Part shown: in pieces, positions 8,194 to 20,528 of the stretch
How the letters are laid out: each line of letters begins with the position of its first letter
Position numbering within the stretch: the first letter of the stretch is position 1
Assembly (NCBI RefSeq): GCF_009496535.1
Contig: NZ_WIDL01000020.1
Span: forward strand, 19,813 to 83,812
Direction: 5' to 3'
Length of the DNA: 64,000 bases
From: Stenotrophomonas sp. MYb238
GTDB taxonomy: Bacteria > Pseudomonadota > Gammaproteobacteria > Xanthomonadales > Xanthomonadaceae
Translations under genes and position numbers: made by a program
The notes under the pieces: generated by a model
The model's input: only the letters and a program-made list of their open reading frames with translations
Database searches by the model: none
What the model was told of the DNA's origin: nothing

Positions 8194-10098
8194 TTACTGC
8201 CTGTGTTCCGCCTGCAGGCGTTCGATGAAGGCCTGGAGCGACATGCTGCCCAGATCCTCGCCCGAACGGGTACGTACCGCCACCGCGCCGTTCTCCTTCT
8301 CGCGGTCGCCGACGACCAGCAGGTACGGCACCCGCTGCAGCGTATGCTCGCGAATCTTATAGCCGATCTTCTCGTTCCGCAAATCGGCAGTGACCCGGAA
8401 GCCTTGCTCCGCAAGGGTTTGCCGGACCTGCTTGACGTATTCAGCCTGGGCGTCGGTGATATTGGCCACCACCACCTGCACCGGGGCCAGCCAGGCCGGG
8501 AACGCGCCGGCATGGTGCTCGATCAGGATGCCGATGAAGCGCTCCATCGACCCGACGATGGCCCGGTGCAGCATCACCGGGTGCCGCTTCTGGCTGTTTT
8601 CGTCGACGTATTCGGCGCCCAGGCGGCCCGGCATCATGAAGTCCACCTGCATGGTGCCCAACTGCCAGGTACGGCCGATGGCGTCCTTCAGGTGGTACTC
8701 GATCTTCGGGCCGTAGAAGGCGCCCTCGCCCGGCAGCTCCTGCCATTCCACGCCGCAGCCGGACAGCGCCGAACGCAGCGCATCCTCGGCCCGGTCCCAG
8801 GTGGCATCGTCGCCCAGCCGCGACTCCGGACGCAGCGCGATCTTGATCTGGATGTCGTCGAAGCCGAAATGGCGGTAGACCGCCAACGCCTGCTGGTGGA
8901 AGGCGGTCACTTCCGATTCGATCTGCGCCTCGGTGCAGAACACATGCCCGTCGTCCTGGGTGAAACCACGCACGCGCAGGATGCCGTGCAGCGCACCGGA
9001 GGGTTCGTTGCGGTGGCAGGACCCGAATTCGCCATAGCGGATCGGCAGGTCGCGATAGCTGTGCAGGCCCTGGTTGAATACCTGGATGTGGCCCGGGCAG
9101 TTCATCGGCTTGAGCGCGTAGGTGCGCTTTTCCGACTCGGTGAAGAACATGTTGTCCTTGAAATTGTCCCAGTGGCCGGACTGCTTCCACAGCGTCACGT
9201 CCAGCACCTGCGGGCAACGCACCTCGCCGTAGCCGGTATCGCGGTAGACGCGGCGCATGTACTGCTCGACCACCTGCCACAACGCCCACCCCTTCGGGTG
9301 CCAGAACACCATGCCCGGCGCCTCTTCCTGCAGGTGGAACAGCTCCTGCTGCCTGCCGATGCGGCGGTGGTCGCGCATCTCGGCTTCCTCGATGCGCTTG
9401 ATGTAGGCCTCGAGCTGCTTCTTGTCGGCCCAGGCCGTGCCGTAGATGCGCTGCAGCTGCTCGTTCTTGGCGTCGCCGCGCCAGTAGGCGCCGGAAATGC
9501 GGGTCAGCCTGAAGGCCTTCAGGAAGCGCGTGTTCGGCACGTGCGGGCCACGGCACATGTCCACGTATTCCTGGTGGTAGTACATGCCCATGGCCTGGAT
9601 GTCGTCGGACATGTCCTCGATCAGGCGCAGCTTGTAGTCCTCGCCGCGGGCCTTGAAGATCTCGATGACCTCGGCGCGCGGGGTCATCTTCTTGATGACG
9701 TCGTAGTCCTGCGCGATCAGCTCGCCCATGCGCTGCTCGATCGCGGCCATGTCCTCCGGCGTGAACGGACGCTCGGAATAGATGTCGTAGTAGAAGCCCT
9801 CGGCGATGACCGGGCCGATGACCATCTTCACGTCCGGGTACAGCTGCTTGACCGCGTGGCCGACCAGGTGCGCGCAGGAATGGCGGATGATCTCCACGCC
9901 TTCCTCGTCCTTGGCGGTGATGATGCGCAGCGCGGCATCGTGGTCGATGACGTCGCTGGCGTCGACCAGCACGCCATCGACCGCACCGGCGATGGTGGCC
10001 TTGGCCAGGCCGGCGCCGATGGACTGGGCAACGTCCATGACGCTGACCGGGTTTTCGAACTGACGGATGCTGCCGTCGGGGAGAGTGATGTTGATCAT
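8194..10098 (-). CDS. thrS: Threonine-tRNA ligase
   Basis: This is a 634-residue class II synthetase. It has an N-terminal TGS domain (residues 1-60), an editing domain (about 65-225), the catalytic core (about 245-530) and an anticodon-binding C-terminus. The zinc cysteine lies in [12 protein letters not shown], motif 2 in [18 protein letters not shown] at 10098 ([10 protein letters not shown]) is the family start and has AGGTGA in front; an open frame continues upstream but is not conserved sequence. It heads the infC-rpmI-rplT-pheST-ihfA cluster and sits behind a possible attenuator. Confidence 0.97.
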   Translation of the reverse strand: MINITLPDGSIRQFENPVSVMDVAQSIGAGLAKATIAGAVDGVLVDASDVIDHDAALRIITAKDEEGVEIIRHSCAHLVGHAVKQLYPDVKMVIGPVIAEGFYYDIYSERPFTPEDMAAIEQRMGELIAQDYDVIKKMTPRAEVIEIFKARGEDYKLRLIEDMSDDIQAMGMYYHQEYVDMCRGPHVPNTRFLKAFRLTRISGAYWRGDAKNEQLQRIYGTAWADKKQLEAYIKRIEEAEMRDHRRIGRQQELFHLQEEAPGMVFWHPKGWALWQVVEQYMRRVYRDTGYGEVRCPQVLDVTLWKQSGHWDNFKDNMFFTESEKRTYALKPMNCPGHIQVFNQGLHSYRDLPIRYGEFGSCHRNEPSGALHGILRVRGFTQDDGHVFCTEAQIESEVTAFHQQALAVYRHFGFDDIQIKIALRPESRLGDDATWDRAEDALRSALSGCGVEWQELPGEGAFYGPKIEYHLKDAIGRTWQLGTMQVDFMMPGRLGAEYVDENSQKRHPVMLHRAIVGSMERFIGILIEHHAGAFPAWLAPVQVVVANITDAQAEYVKQVRQTLAEQGFRVTADLRNEKIGYKIREHTLQRVPYLLVVGDREKENGAVAVRTRSGEDLGSMSLQAFIERLQAEHRQ

Positions 10099-10181
10099 GG
10101 CTTCACCTGGGTCATGGCCCGCCAGTCGCGGCGGGTCGCGGAGCGCGCGATGCGGTGCGCGCTTCGGGGGAACTGGGGCAA

Positions 10182-10203
10182 TAAAAAAGCGCCACGAAGG
10201 CGC
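10182..10203 (-). terminator. Hairpin and T-run in the thrS leader (possible attenuator)
   Basis: On the minus strand GGCGC-CTTCGT-GGCGC is followed by TTTTTTATTG, a strong intrinsic terminator about 85 bases before the thrS start. Lying between the upstream tRNA-Val unit and thrS, it could end stray transcription or act as an attenuator of thrS. Confidence 0.65.
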
Positions 10204-10232
10204 CTGCTGCAGGGCCGTGGCGTGATCTGGCG

Positions 10233-10253
10233 TCAGGAGTGGGTAGTGCTCAT
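10233..10253 (-). CDS. Possible thrS leader peptide MSTTHS
   Basis: ATG at 10253 opens a six-codon frame with two adjacent threonine codons (ACT ACC) ending in TGA. It stops 30 bases before the leader hairpin. This layout suits ribosome-mediated attenuation by charged tRNA-Thr. However, the ribosome site is weak and no competing antiterminator stem was worked out, so it may be chance. Confidence 0.3.
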   Translation of the reverse strand: MSTTHS

Positions 10254-10450
10254 GTCGCACGCTCGGCCGGCGTTTCCGCGGGCCACCTTTTCCGGAAGGA
10301 GGTCGGGCACGATGGTAAACCAAACGCGGCCGTTTCGCCTCCATCCGCCCCAGGCGCCGTCTTCGGCAGTAACGCCGGCGGGGCGACGCCCCGGGTGTGC
10401 CGGACACGGAAAAATCAGGGGAAACGGTCTTCGGCAGTGCCGGGCGGCAG

Positions 10451-10477
10451 AAACAAAAAACCCGGCATCTGCCGGGT
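10451..10477 (-). terminator. Terminator of tRNA-Val
   Basis: Leftward reading gives ACCCGGC-AGAT-GCCGGGT followed by TTTTTGTTTC, 24 bases after the tRNA 3' end. Confidence 0.8.
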
Positions 10478-10500
10478 CATTGATCCACTCCTTACCGGAG

Positions 10501-10575
10501 TGGTGGGCGGTACAGGGTTCGAACCTGTGACCCCTACCATGTCAAGGTAGTGCTCTACCGCTGAGCTAACCGCCC
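10501..10575 (-). tRNA. tRNA-Val (GAC)
   Basis: This 75-base cloverleaf starts GGGCGGT and ends ACCGCCC plus discriminator A and an encoded CCA. The anticodon stem-loop CTACC-TTGACAT-GGTAG gives anticodon GAC. The T-loop is GGTTCGAACCC. Confidence 0.97.
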
Positions 10576-10612
10576 TTCGCGTCGCAATCAATTGCTCGTT
10601 GCGAGGGCGCGT

Positions 10613-10642
10613 ATCTTAGTCCAGCGATCAGGGGGAGAGCAA
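10613..10642 (-). promoter_or_regulatory. Promoter of tRNA-Val
   Basis: On the minus strand TTGCTC (10642-10637), an 18-base spacer and TAAGAT (10618-10613) lie 38 bases before the tRNA. Confidence 0.55.
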
Positions 10643-10721
10643 CAGGTTTCTGGAAAATTTTTCACATCGCCCTTCCCTGCTCCGCTTTTCCCGGGACAAC
10701 GCCGCGGCAAGCCCCGCCGCA

Positions 10722-12737
<2,016 letters not shown>

Positions 12738-12896
12738 GGCGGCGCGCGCGGTATGGACCGGCAAGTATAGCCACCGTCCGGATGACGGCCGGCTGAGGAC
12801 ACTTCCCATCCCTGAGCGCCAGCTCGGCTGATCCCGGCTGTCGCTCCGTCACGAAAGGATGTCCCCCAACGCCGCTCCGCATAAAGGGAAAAACCG

Positions 12897-13460
12897 ATGG
12901 CATGGACGCCTCTCTTCCTGGCGGCGCGCCAGCACGCGCGCCTCCGCGGCATGAGCCTGGTGGAAATACTGGTCTGCGTCTGCGTGCTGGCCATCCTTGC
13001 AGGCGTCGCCATGCCGTCCCTGAACGGCCTGATCGAACGGCTGCGGGCCGATGCCACCGCCAACACCCTGCTCAACAACCTGGCGCTCGCCCGCATGACG
13101 GCGGTCAGCAGACGCAGCACCGCCGTCCTCTGCCCCTCCACCGACGGCACCTCCTGCACGCGCGGCACCGACTGGAGCGCGGGATGGGTATTGTTCCTCG
13201 ACCGCGACGGCAATCGCCGGCCCGACAAACCGGACGACATCGTGCGCGCGGACATCGCCCCGGTCACCCGCCACCTGCGGCTGGGCAGTTCGACGGGGCG
13301 GCAGCAGGTCCGCTACCTGCCTGATGGGCGCAGCGCCGGCAGCAACCTCACCATCTCGATCTGCAACGCCCGGGGCCAGCTGCTCGGGTCGGTGGTCGTC
13401 AACAATGCCGGCCGCGCCCGCAGTGCGCGCCCGAAAAAGCCGACAGCCTGCCCGCACTGA
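12897..13460 (+). CDS. GspH/FimT-type pseudopilin (solo copy)
   Basis: This 187-residue minor pilin is separate from the pil operon. The type III signal ends at Gly18 (HARLRG, then MSLVEILVCVCVLAILAG), with the conserved Glu at position +5 of the mature protein, so PilD should process it. A FimT/GspH-type globular domain follows, with cysteines in STAVLCPSTDGTSC and near the C-terminus that may form a disulfide. It likely joins the tip complex of type IV pili or a related secretion pseudopilus. It stands alone between uvrB and tRNA-Asn. Confidence 0.85.
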   Translation: MAWTPLFLAARQHARLRGMSLVEILVCVCVLAILAGVAMPSLNGLIERLRADATANTLLNNLALARMTAVSRRSTAVLCPSTDGTSCTRGTDWSAGWVLFLDRDGNRRPDKPDDIVRADIAPVTRHLRLGSSTGRQQVRYLPDGRSAGSNLTISICNARGQLLGSVVVNNAGRARSARPKKPTACPH

Positions 13461-13510
13461 GACCGGTTCCAGACCCTGTCCACCAGCCGATCGATGCCCC
13501 GCGGCAGGGC

Positions 13511-13539
13511 TTGCGTGCCCTGGCCGCGCTGCGTAGAAT
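13511..13539 (+). promoter_or_regulatory. Promoter of tRNA-Asn
   Basis: TTGCGT (13511-13516), a 17-base spacer and TAGAAT (13534-13539) place the start a few bases before the tRNA. Confidence 0.7.
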
Positions 13540-13549
13540 GCGCGTCCCC

Positions 13550-13626
13550 GCCCGAATAGCTCAGCCGGTTAGAGCACTTGACTGTTAATCAGGGGGTCGT
13601 TGGTTCGAGTCCAACTTCGGGCGCCA
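13550..13626 (+). tRNA. tRNA-Asn (GTT)
   Basis: This 77-base cloverleaf has acceptor GCCCGAA paired with TTCGGGC, discriminator G and an encoded CCA. The anticodon loop CTGTTAA gives GTT. The T-arm contains GGTTCGAGTCC. Confidence 0.97.
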
Positions 13627-13635
13627 GATGAATTG

Positions 13636-13670
13636 AAAGCCTGCGAGCGATCGCAGGCTTTTCTTTTTAT
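13636..13670 (+). terminator. Terminator of tRNA-Asn
   Basis: AAGCCTGCGA-GCGA-TCGCAGGCTT followed by TTCTTTTT forms a strong hairpin and T-run, 11 bases after the tRNA. The remaining spacer to pilE (13671-13833) holds nothing recognisable. Confidence 0.9.
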
Positions 13671-13833
13671 GCGGATTTGCGCCCCGGCATCCCGACGCCC
13701 GAATCTTCCCGCAGGAGGCAACGTTCAAGGGTTTCACCTCCCTTTCCAGCGCCGGCGCCTTCCAGAATCACGAACCGCATGCCGACCTCCCTGTCGGCCC
13801 GCGATATCTGCTTGTCGCGCTCCACCCGGTGAG

Positions 13834-14238
13834 TTACCAGCATCCACCGGTACTCGGAGATTTCGCGCCGAGCTGGTTGATGCTCAACGTCCCACAGGAG
13901 TCGCCTGACTGCGCTCCCTTTGGCGCGGCGGAGACCGTATACGTCCGCGCTGCGACATTCCTGGCCATCGTGTAATAACGAAGCGCGTCGCTGTCGCATG
14001 CCGCGCTCAACGTGGCGATGTTCGGTGCGGCGGCGTAACTCAGGTCGGTCGTATACACACGCTCCAGCCGCTGCGCCACGGCCGCCACGCATGCCGCGCC
14101 GGCCGCACGGCGCGCCTTGCGCACATGGTTGTTGTAGCTGGGCAAGGCGATGCTGGCCAGTATCGCCAGTATCGCCACCACCACCATCAGCTCGATCAGG
14201 CTGAAACCGGATTGCCGGGCGTCTCGTGCATTCTTCAC
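13834..14238 (-). CDS. pilE: Type IV minor pilin PilE
   Basis: This 134-residue pilin is cleaved after Gly11 (RQSG, then [17 protein letters not shown]) with Glu5 present. The globular part has cysteines at about 50, 81, 113 and the end, as in PilE-type minor pilins. It is the last gene of the fimT-pilV-pilW-pilX-pilY1 operon, starting 4 bases after the pilY1 stop. With the other minor pilins and PilY1 it should form the tip complex that primes pilus assembly. Confidence 0.9.
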   Translation of the reverse strand: MKNARDARQSGFSLIELMVVVAILAILASIALPSYNNHVRKARRAAGAACVAAVAQRLERVYTTDLSYAAAPNIATLSAACDSDALRYYTMARNVAARTYTVSAAPKGAQSGDSCGTLSINQLGAKSPSTGGCW

Positions 14239-14242
14239 GTTC

Positions 14243-17200
14243 TCAATCCCCCTTCAGGTCGCGCCACGATACCCGCTCCCAACGCGGCGGGATTGTAGGC
14301 ACGGCTACGATTTCACCGTTGCTGCCCGCGACCAGCATGACGCCGCGCATCAGGTTCGGCAGCGTGGGCATGCCCACCCCGGCGTCCACCGAGCCGATCG
14401 GCAGGTCATTGACCGTGTCGTTCGTGCTCGAATTCCTGTCCAGGTCGAAGTAGGACGTGCTCGCACTGGTCCCGGTGAAAGCATCCAGGGCGTTGATGTA
14501 GCCACGGCCATCCGCTTCGCAGGCATTGCCGGTCGGGATCATGCTCGCGGTAAGCAGATAGCTGGAAACCACCTGCGCATCCTGCACGATGCGTTCGCCG
14601 GTATCGGGCAGATCGATGTACCAACCCTTGGAATCGGACGGCAGCTTGGCCTTGCCTTCGAAGGCGCGCACCGGATAACCGTCCTGGGTCGCCGAGGTCA
14701 CCTGGATCCTGCGCTGGGTCAGTTCGGAGCGTTCGACCGCCGAACCTTCATCCATGAAGCCGTACATGCCCTGCACGGCCGTGTTGCTGGAATCGGCGTC
14801 GTCCACAGTGAGATAGCGGCCGGTACCGAAAAACACCCAGCGCTTGTTGTTCCAGGGATTCGTCGCCACCGTCACGCCCGCGCTGATCGGCTGGGCATTG
14901 CCGTCTTCATCCTGGGCGGTGAACAGCTTCGTCGCGGTCCAGGACGCCGCGGAGGTATTGGTCAGGTTGAATTTCCACACGTTGCCCAGCATGTCGCCGG
15001 CATACACGTAGGCCAGCGTCCTGCCGTCGGGACCGTAGATGCCGGTCGCCGCGGAAAGGCCGTTCGGCGCATCGGCGGAGCCGGCGCCGGTGTCGATCTC
15101 GCGGATGACCTCCCCGGTCTCGGCATTGAGCACGACGAGCACCGCGCGGTCATGGCTGCTGTTGATGCCGTTGCCGAAGACGACGGCGGCGCTGGTGCTG
15201 CCCTGCACCTTCGCCAGGATCGGCCTGCCGAGCACCTGCCCCATGTTGCCGTCGGTGGTTTCGGCACGCTCCCACAGCGAGATGCTCGTCGCGGTGGCGT
15301 CCGCCGGTGCGGTCACGTCCAACGCGTACATGCCCTTGCCGCCCCTGCCCAGGGTGCCCACGAGGATGTTCCTGTTGGGCGTCAACGCCCGGTTGGTCAC
15401 GACGACCGGACCATCGACGAAGAACTTGTGCGCATAGTCGCCGCGGCTCAGCGTCCCGAGCTGGGTGAAGTTGATGATGCCCGGCACGTAGGCGAACAGT
15501 TCCTGGCCGCCGCTGCCGTCGAACGCATGCAGCATGCCGTCGTTGGCACCTACGTACAGCGTATCGGTCTCCTTCACGTAGAAGGGAGAGGAACCGACGA
15601 TGTCGCCCAGCACGGTAAGGGAGCGATTGCGCAGCAGGCCCCGGTTGCGCTCCTCGTTGCTGCTGTCGCCCTTGATGTAGTTGGCATTGGCCTCGCCCGT
15701 CACCGCGTAGTCCGCGGGCCCGCCCGTACGCGTCAACGCCGTCTGCTGGGCGCTCGTCGGGAACGTGCTGCCATAGGTGAGCACATTGCGGTCGGCAAAC
15801 GCCGGAATGCTGGAGGTCCAGCCGGTACCGACGCCATCGCGGGTCACCGCCCGTCCCCGCACCTCGCCCGTCCAGACGCCGGATACATAGCTGGCGCTGA
15901 ATACCTTGGAGCCGGTATTGAGGGACGCGGAGTTGGTGGCCACGTTTGAGAACGAACCGGTGCGCTGCGCGATGGCCGCCAGCGCCTTGCCCAGGCCCGC
16001 GGTGAATTCGGAAGGACTGGAAGCGGCCACGAACTGGCCACGGCCGTTGACCGCGGCGTGCAGCAGGTCGTCGAGACGTGCAGGAACGTCCGGACAACTT
16101 CTGGACGTACAGGTATCGCCCTTCGGATCCGGCCATGCCGGATTGGCCGGCACACCTTCAACGCTCGACCAGCCCATCGTGGTCTTCAGGCCGATCGAAA
16201 TACCGAAGGTGACCATGTGTTGCCAGAACGCCGGATCGGCATCCGTGGTCGGCACATTGTTGTTGGCCGGCTTGGTCGTATTGCCCATGTAATCTTCGGT
16301 GCGAAGATCCGTCTTCCAGTACTTCATGGCCACGTCGGCCAGCGTCTTGGAATAGCTGTCGCTGTAGGGCGCAGCGGGAGAATAGGTGTAGGTCTTTTCC
16401 TTGCTCCCCTTGATGGCCGAACCGCTCGTGCCATCGGCGTTCCCGCTGTCGACGGTCGAGGTGTTCCAGTAGCCATCGGTAGTGAGGATCGAGAAGTTCT
16501 GCCGGCAAGAAAGCTGGTTGCTGCCTTCCTCCGGGCCATAGGGCCCGCTGGCGCTGGAACTGCTGAAGTATCTGCCGGCATCGTCCAGCGCGCTCTGCAA
16601 CGGCGTACCGTCGCTGGCGCCGGCCGCGAACAGGCGGTTGTACCAGGTCGAGCGCGACGTGGTGTTGGTGCTGCCGGGCACCGAGGAATCGGCCACGTTG
16701 TTGACGAAACGCCCGTCGTTGCCATCGCGTACGGGGATGTCGAAGCTGTTGCGTCCCCAGATGGTGCGGAAGCCGACGCGCACCTTGCTGTTCAAGGGGC
16801 TGAACGCCTCGGCGGCGCCCGCCTTGGCAGCCTTGGTACGCGTGCGGTGGTAGGAATACCAGGTGGCGAAATTGGCCTTCTCGGCCTGGACGGTGTTCGC
16901 CGTGTCGGTGCGCGAAGCGGGCAGATCCGACGTACAGTCGATCCAGCCATAGCCGCTGGTTTCTGCATCGCAGCTGTTGGTGGTGTAGCGCAGCGCGGAA
17001 AGACTATAGCTGGTGGAGTTGCTGGTCGCTCGCTGCAGCTTGACCGTGTACTGGCCAGCCTCGGCCACCGACAACGAGCAATCAACCGAGCGCCCCCGGG
17101 ACACCGTTCCGGAACATACCCGGGTACCGGACGGGCTATTCACCTGGTAGTCCATGTCCCGGTTTCTGGTCGAAGAAGTCGTGTTCTCGATGGTGATCAC

Positions 17201-17968
17201 GAGGCCGACACCCGCCACTACGGAAGCCAGCCTGTTGTCGACAACCGTATTGTTGTCGAGGGTGCCCGTATCGACATTGCTGCCATCGATCTGGACCGTC
17301 TCGCGGCTGGTTATGGCGACCGCGCCATAGACACCGCGCCGGATCCCCGAGTTTCCCGGCAGAATCTGGTATCGATAATAGTTGGATACGTTGGAGAGAT
17401 AAGCGGTGCTGGTGCTCGCCACGTTCTTCGGAACGTAGAAGGTCTGGGTATTAGCGGAAAGATCCTTCGAGCCGCCGCTCGTGCCCGCTCCCGAATGGGT
17501 CACGTTCAGATCGCTGCTGTAGACCGCGGTGAAATCCGTGCCGCCCGTCAGGCGATTGCCATCGGCTCCCATCCACGGCTGATACTTCACCGCCGGGTTG
17601 TAATAGAGCGAATTGGTGGCATAGCTCTGCATGTACATGCGGGAATTGCCGGTGGTTTCGCTGCTGATCCCGGTCCCGGCCGACACGCCGTTGGCATCGG
17701 GCCGGCTGCTGAACTCCCCGGGACCGGTGATCTCGCCGATGTCCTGGTTGTTCATGTTGCGCCAGGCCATGGAGCCCGAGTCGTCGAGGATGAACAGGAT
17801 GTTGGGCGCGACGCGTGCCGACGTGGTCAGCGGATCGTCGGGGATCACGATGCCGGCGTTGACCGGCAACGCCAGCATGCTGACGAGAAACGCGCTCGGG
17901 CCGGCCCACCACCGGCGCGCCGACTGCTGAGATGTTCCAGTGTGCGGATGCTTGCGCTTCATGATCAT
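14243..17968 (-). CDS. pilY1: Type IV pilus tip adhesin/assembly protein PilY1 (PilC)
   Basis: This is a 1241-residue exported protein. A signal peptide covers residues 1-38, ending near LPVNA. A von Willebrand A-like region begins at once with the MIDAS motif DDSGSM near residue 62. The C-terminal half is a PQQ-type beta-propeller related to Neisseria PilC (blocks such as [16 protein letters not shown] near residue 985). PilY1 sits at the pilus tip, promotes extension, and acts in adhesion and surface sensing. ATG at 17968 overlaps the pilX stop (ATGA). I could not place the calcium loop described in Pseudomonas PilY1 with confidence. Confidence 0.95.
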   Translation of the reverse strand: MIMKRKHPHTGTSQQSARRWWAGPSAFLVSMLALPVNAGIVIPDDPLTTSARVAPNILFILDDSGSMAWRNMNNQDIGEITGPGEFSSRPDANGVSAGTGISSETTGNSRMYMQSYATNSLYYNPAVKYQPWMGADGNRLTGGTDFTAVYSSDLNVTHSGAGTSGGSKDLSANTQTFYVPKNVASTSTAYLSNVSNYYRYQILPGNSGIRRGVYGAVAITSRETVQIDGSNVDTGTLDNNTVVDNRLASVVAGVGLVITIENTTSSTRNRDMDYQVNSPSGTRVCSGTVSRGRSVDCSLSVAEAGQYTVKLQRATSNSTSYSLSALRYTTNSCDAETSGYGWIDCTSDLPASRTDTANTVQAEKANFATWYSYHRTRTKAAKAGAAEAFSPLNSKVRVGFRTIWGRNSFDIPVRDGNDGRFVNNVADSSVPGSTNTTSRSTWYNRLFAAGASDGTPLQSALDDAGRYFSSSSASGPYGPEEGSNQLSCRQNFSILTTDGYWNTSTVDSGNADGTSGSAIKGSKEKTYTYSPAAPYSDSYSKTLADVAMKYWKTDLRTEDYMGNTTKPANNNVPTTDADPAFWQHMVTFGISIGLKTTMGWSSVEGVPANPAWPDPKGDTCTSRSCPDVPARLDDLLHAAVNGRGQFVAASSPSEFTAGLGKALAAIAQRTGSFSNVATNSASLNTGSKVFSASYVSGVWTGEVRGRAVTRDGVGTGWTSSIPAFADRNVLTYGSTFPTSAQQTALTRTGGPADYAVTGEANANYIKGDSSNEERNRGLLRNRSLTVLGDIVGSSPFYVKETDTLYVGANDGMLHAFDGSGGQELFAYVPGIINFTQLGTLSRGDYAHKFFVDGPVVVTNRALTPNRNILVGTLGRGGKGMYALDVTAPADATATSISLWERAETTDGNMGQVLGRPILAKVQGSTSAAVVFGNGINSSHDRAVLVVLNAETGEVIREIDTGAGSADAPNGLSAATGIYGPDGRTLAYVYAGDMLGNVWKFNLTNTSAASWTATKLFTAQDEDGNAQPISAGVTVATNPWNNKRWVFFGTGRYLTVDDADSSNTAVQGMYGFMDEGSAVERSELTQRRIQVTSATQDGYPVRAFEGKAKLPSDSKGWYIDLPDTGERIVQDAQVVSSYLLTASMIPTGNACEADGRGYINALDAFTGTSASTSYFDLDRNSSTNDTVNDLPIGSVDAGVGMPTLPNLMRGVMLVAGSNGEIVAVPTIPPRWERVSWRDLKGD

Positions 17969-18519
17969 TGTCCCGGCGTTGGAGTGCGGCTGGCCACGTT
18001 GGCCTGCAACACGACATCCGCGCGCCCTTCGGAACGGCTGCGCGCGGTGATACGGAAGAGTGGGCTTTCACAGTCCGGCGATGGCGGGAGGCTGTCGCAA
18101 CTACCCTTGTAGCCGGGGCCGATCCCCAGATACTCGATCCAGTACTGCGGCGCGGCCCCCAGGCGCGTGTCGTAGGTGCCCGTGGGCAGGTTGGCCCAGA
18201 CCGCTGTCGCTCCGGTCGGGCAGACGCTGGCGTTGGTGCAGTTTTCGGCCACCGGCACGATCCCGCTTTCCCAGGCCGAATTCCCGGCCAGCACCACCTC
18301 CTGGGCGTAACGGAGCGCCGTCTCGGCGCCCTGGAACGCGAGGCTGCGGTCGCGCATGTTGGCGCTCATGCGCTCCTGCATGGCGGAACTGCGCAGGATC
18401 ACGATCCCCAGCACCGAGAGGATCAGCAGCAGGATCAGCACCACCAGCAGGGTGATGCCCGCCTGCCTGCCGCCGGCCGGCAGGCGGGAATGGCGGCGGG
18501 CGTCGACGGCACGGGTCAT
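17965..18519 (-). CDS. pilX: Minor pilin PilX
   Basis: This 184-residue protein has processing after Gly21 (GGRQAG, then ITLLVVLILLLILSVLG). The mature +5 residue is valine, not glutamate, as in GspK-like tip subunits, which need not neutralise a neighbour's N-terminus. The conserved block SSAMQERMSANMRDRSLAFQ follows, typical of PilX. ATG at 18519 overlaps the pilW stop (ATGA) and its own stop overlaps pilY1, giving tight translational coupling. Confidence 0.92.
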   Translation of the reverse strand: MTRAVDARRHSRLPAGGRQAGITLLVVLILLLILSVLGIVILRSSAMQERMSANMRDRSLAFQGAETALRYAQEVVLAGNSAWESGIVPVAENCTNASVCPTGATAVWANLPTGTYDTRLGAAPQYWIEYLGIGPGYKGSCDSLPPSPDCESPLFRITARSRSEGRADVVLQANVASRTPTPGQ

Positions 18520-19376
18520 AACGTACGACTCCGGAGACTGAATACATTGGAGGAGTTGCGGGTCAGCGCCTTGCCGTCCACGTCCTGCCCGGTAAGTACC
18601 AGGGCGGCACGCACGCCGATGACGGTCGACCAGTCGCCGGGAGAAGACGTATAGGTCGAGCTCCCCTGCTGCAGGTAGGAGAAGGCGATGGACTGCACGC
18701 CATCGGTGACCTCCTCGCCCGCTCCCCCGAAGCGCGAGACATAGAGGGAACTGCCGCCACGGTTGTTGTCGGCGACGTACCAGCGCGCGTTGCGCAACCG
18801 CCCCACCATCAAGGAGGAAGGAGGAGCATGCGCGTCCGCCCCCGGGTTGTAGTTGCCCGGCAGCGCCGCGAAACCGATCGCGCTGCTGGTCACGCTCGTC
18901 GCCTGGACCACGAAACTCTTGCGCACATTGCACAGCAGCAGCCAATCGCCGACCTCGAACCGTTCGGTCGCATCCGAGATCTGCGTCGAATCCAGGGTGA
19001 TGGACGTGGCGCTCGAAGCCGTGATCCTGTAGGCGGTATCCTCGCCGGACACCACCGTCAGTTCGCTGCCGTCGCCGGTGATGGGCGTATCGCGGAACGC
19101 ATTGGACTGGGTGCCCGTCGTCTCCACCACCGAAGCGGTGGAACAGGCCGAACCGCCCGCCGAACGGATGTCCTGCGACATCAGTTCGAAGGCGACCCGC
19201 GCGCTTTCCTGGATGCGGTTAAGGCCTTCGTTGGCCCGGTAGGAATTCTGGTTGGACTGGAACACGACGAACGCCGCGCCCAGCACCAGCAGGCCCAGCA
19301 CCAGCGCGATCATCAGTTCGATCAGGCTGAAGCCGCCGGTCTTCTTCCGACCCGGAAAATGGCGTGCTCCTTTCAT
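18516..19376 (-). CDS. pilW: Minor pilin PilW
   Basis: This 286-residue minor pilin has a cleavage site after Gly15 (KKTGG, then FSLIELMIALVLGLLVLG) and Glu5 present. The motif FQSNQNSYRANEGLNRIQES just after the helix is characteristic of PilW. ATG at 19376 overlaps the pilV stop in ATGA. Role: part of the tip complex that primes pilus assembly with FimU/PilV/PilX/PilE. Confidence 0.93.
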   Translation of the reverse strand: MKGARHFPGRKKTGGFSLIELMIALVLGLLVLGAAFVVFQSNQNSYRANEGLNRIQESARVAFELMSQDIRSAGGSACSTASVVETTGTQSNAFRDTPITGDGSELTVVSGEDTAYRITASSATSITLDSTQISDATERFEVGDWLLLCNVRKSFVVQATSVTSSAIGFAALPGNYNPGADAHAPPSSLMVGRLRNARWYVADNNRGGSSLYVSRFGGAGEEVTDGVQSIAFSYLQQGSSTYTSSPGDWSTVIGVRAALVLTGQDVDGKALTRNSSNVFSLRSRTL

Positions 19377-19861
19377 ATGCGCACCTCCGTGGCGACCTGA
19401 CGGGCGCTGCCGCCACCGGCGCGCTGGTCGTCCCATTGCACGGTGACACGGTAACGGCCGTTGCCCAGCGCCTCGATCCGGCCGCAGGTGCTGGTGTCCT
19501 CCGCCGTGCCCATCGTGTTTTTCAACGCGGTTATCCAGGCGGCCAGGTCGTTCTGCGCCAGGCTTCCGCCCGAACCCGCGGTGCAGGTCATGTTCATCGC
19601 GTAGCTGGCCGCATTCACACGATTGGCGCGCATGGCCTCGACGATGGAGGTGGTCTGCATGACCGCCTGGCTGCTTTCAAGCGACCCCTGGCCACCGCGC
19701 AGGGCCAGCGCCTGCATGGCGGCGATGCCCAGCAGGCCGATGCCCAGGATCAGCACCGAGATCATGACTTCCAGCAGGCTGACGCCCTGCTGGCTTCGCC
19801 CGCAACGGCGCACGCCGCTGCGGTGCCGACCACGCGCGACGCATGGGGTCCGATTGTTCAT
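19373..19861 (-). CDS. pilV: Minor pilin PilV
   Basis: This 162-residue minor pilin has the prepilin site after Gly26 (SQQG, then VSLLEVMISVLILGIGLLG) and the PilV-type block AAMQALALRGGQ. The leader is long and arginine-rich. The start at 19861 is chosen because GGAGG lies 6 bases upstream and the ATG overlaps the stop of the preceding gene (ATGA); an ATG two codons earlier is also possible. Confidence 0.92.
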   Translation of the reverse strand: MNNRTPCVARGRHRSGVRRCGRSQQGVSLLEVMISVLILGIGLLGIAAMQALALRGGQGSLESSQAVMQTTSIVEAMRANRVNAASYAMNMTCTAGSGGSLAQNDLAAWITALKNTMGTAEDTSTCGRIEALGNGRYRVTVQWDDQRAGGGSARQVATEVRI

Positions 19862-20388
19862 GAACATCCTCCATTCCCACTCTGCTTGCTGGTGGCGACG
19901 CCGCCGCCCACCATCATCGTGACGACACGCTGGTTGCTGGACGGATTGCTGACCGGAAGGCACAACGTCACGGCGGCCTGCGCATCGAGCAGGCCGGTCG
20001 GACGGAAGCGGATGCCCGCCGCCGGCCCCGCCACCTGCATATCGCCGGTCACGGCCGAATCCCGGATCACTTCGGCGTTGCCGGTGGCATTGTCCGTGCC
20101 GGTCACGATCCAGCGGCTCCACTCGGTGGAGTTCTCGCAGTTCGTTCCGTCATCACTGGCGCAGACCATGACCGGCGCGTTGCGGCGGATCGCTTCCGAG
20201 CGCGCAAGCTGCAGCGCGGTGACCAGTTCGGTCGATGCCGCGCTGAGGCGGTTGGCGGCGATCAGGCCCTGCATGGCGGGCACGGCGATCGTGGCGATGA
20301 TCGCCAGCACCGCCACCGTCACCATCAGCTCGATCAAGGTGAACCCCGCCCCTTTCGATGGCGGAACTCCAGCATCGCGTCGCGACAT
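19858..20388 (-). CDS. fimT: Minor pilin FimT/FimU (GspH family), first gene of the pil operon
   Basis: This 176-residue pseudopilin is cleaved after Gly15 (SKGAG, then FTLIELMVTVAVLAIIA), with Glu5 present. A GspH domain follows, with a cysteine pair in VMVCASDDGTNC and a second pair near the C-terminus. It opens the operon, corresponding to fimU of Pseudomonas. GGGGGTG serves as ribosome site. The 140-base spacer upstream is shared with the divergent sensor-kinase gene, so it should hold the operon promoter. Confidence 0.9.
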   Translation of the reverse strand: MSRRDAGVPPSKGAGFTLIELMVTVAVLAIIATIAVPAMQGLIAANRLSAASTELVTALQLARSEAIRRNAPVMVCASDDGTNCENSTEWSRWIVTGTDNATGNAEVIRDSAVTGDMQVAGPAAGIRFRPTGLLDAQAAVTLCLPVSNPSSNQRVVTMMVGGGVATSKQSGNGGCS

Positions 20389-20528
20389 AACACCCCCATG
20401 CTTCCCGGTCGGACATTACGCAGGATCGCCGGGCCCTTTCCATACAAAGGCGACGGGCGGGCCGATCACCGGAGCCAACGGTAGCCGGCCGTGGCTATGA
20501 TCAGCAGCTCTCTGCCCAGGAAGGCCCC

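Noticed and set aside
7441-10530. A 1029-codon plus-strand open frame opposite infC and thrS
   Set aside because: Same shadow effect; the opposite strand is thrS/infC and the frame crosses tRNA-Val.
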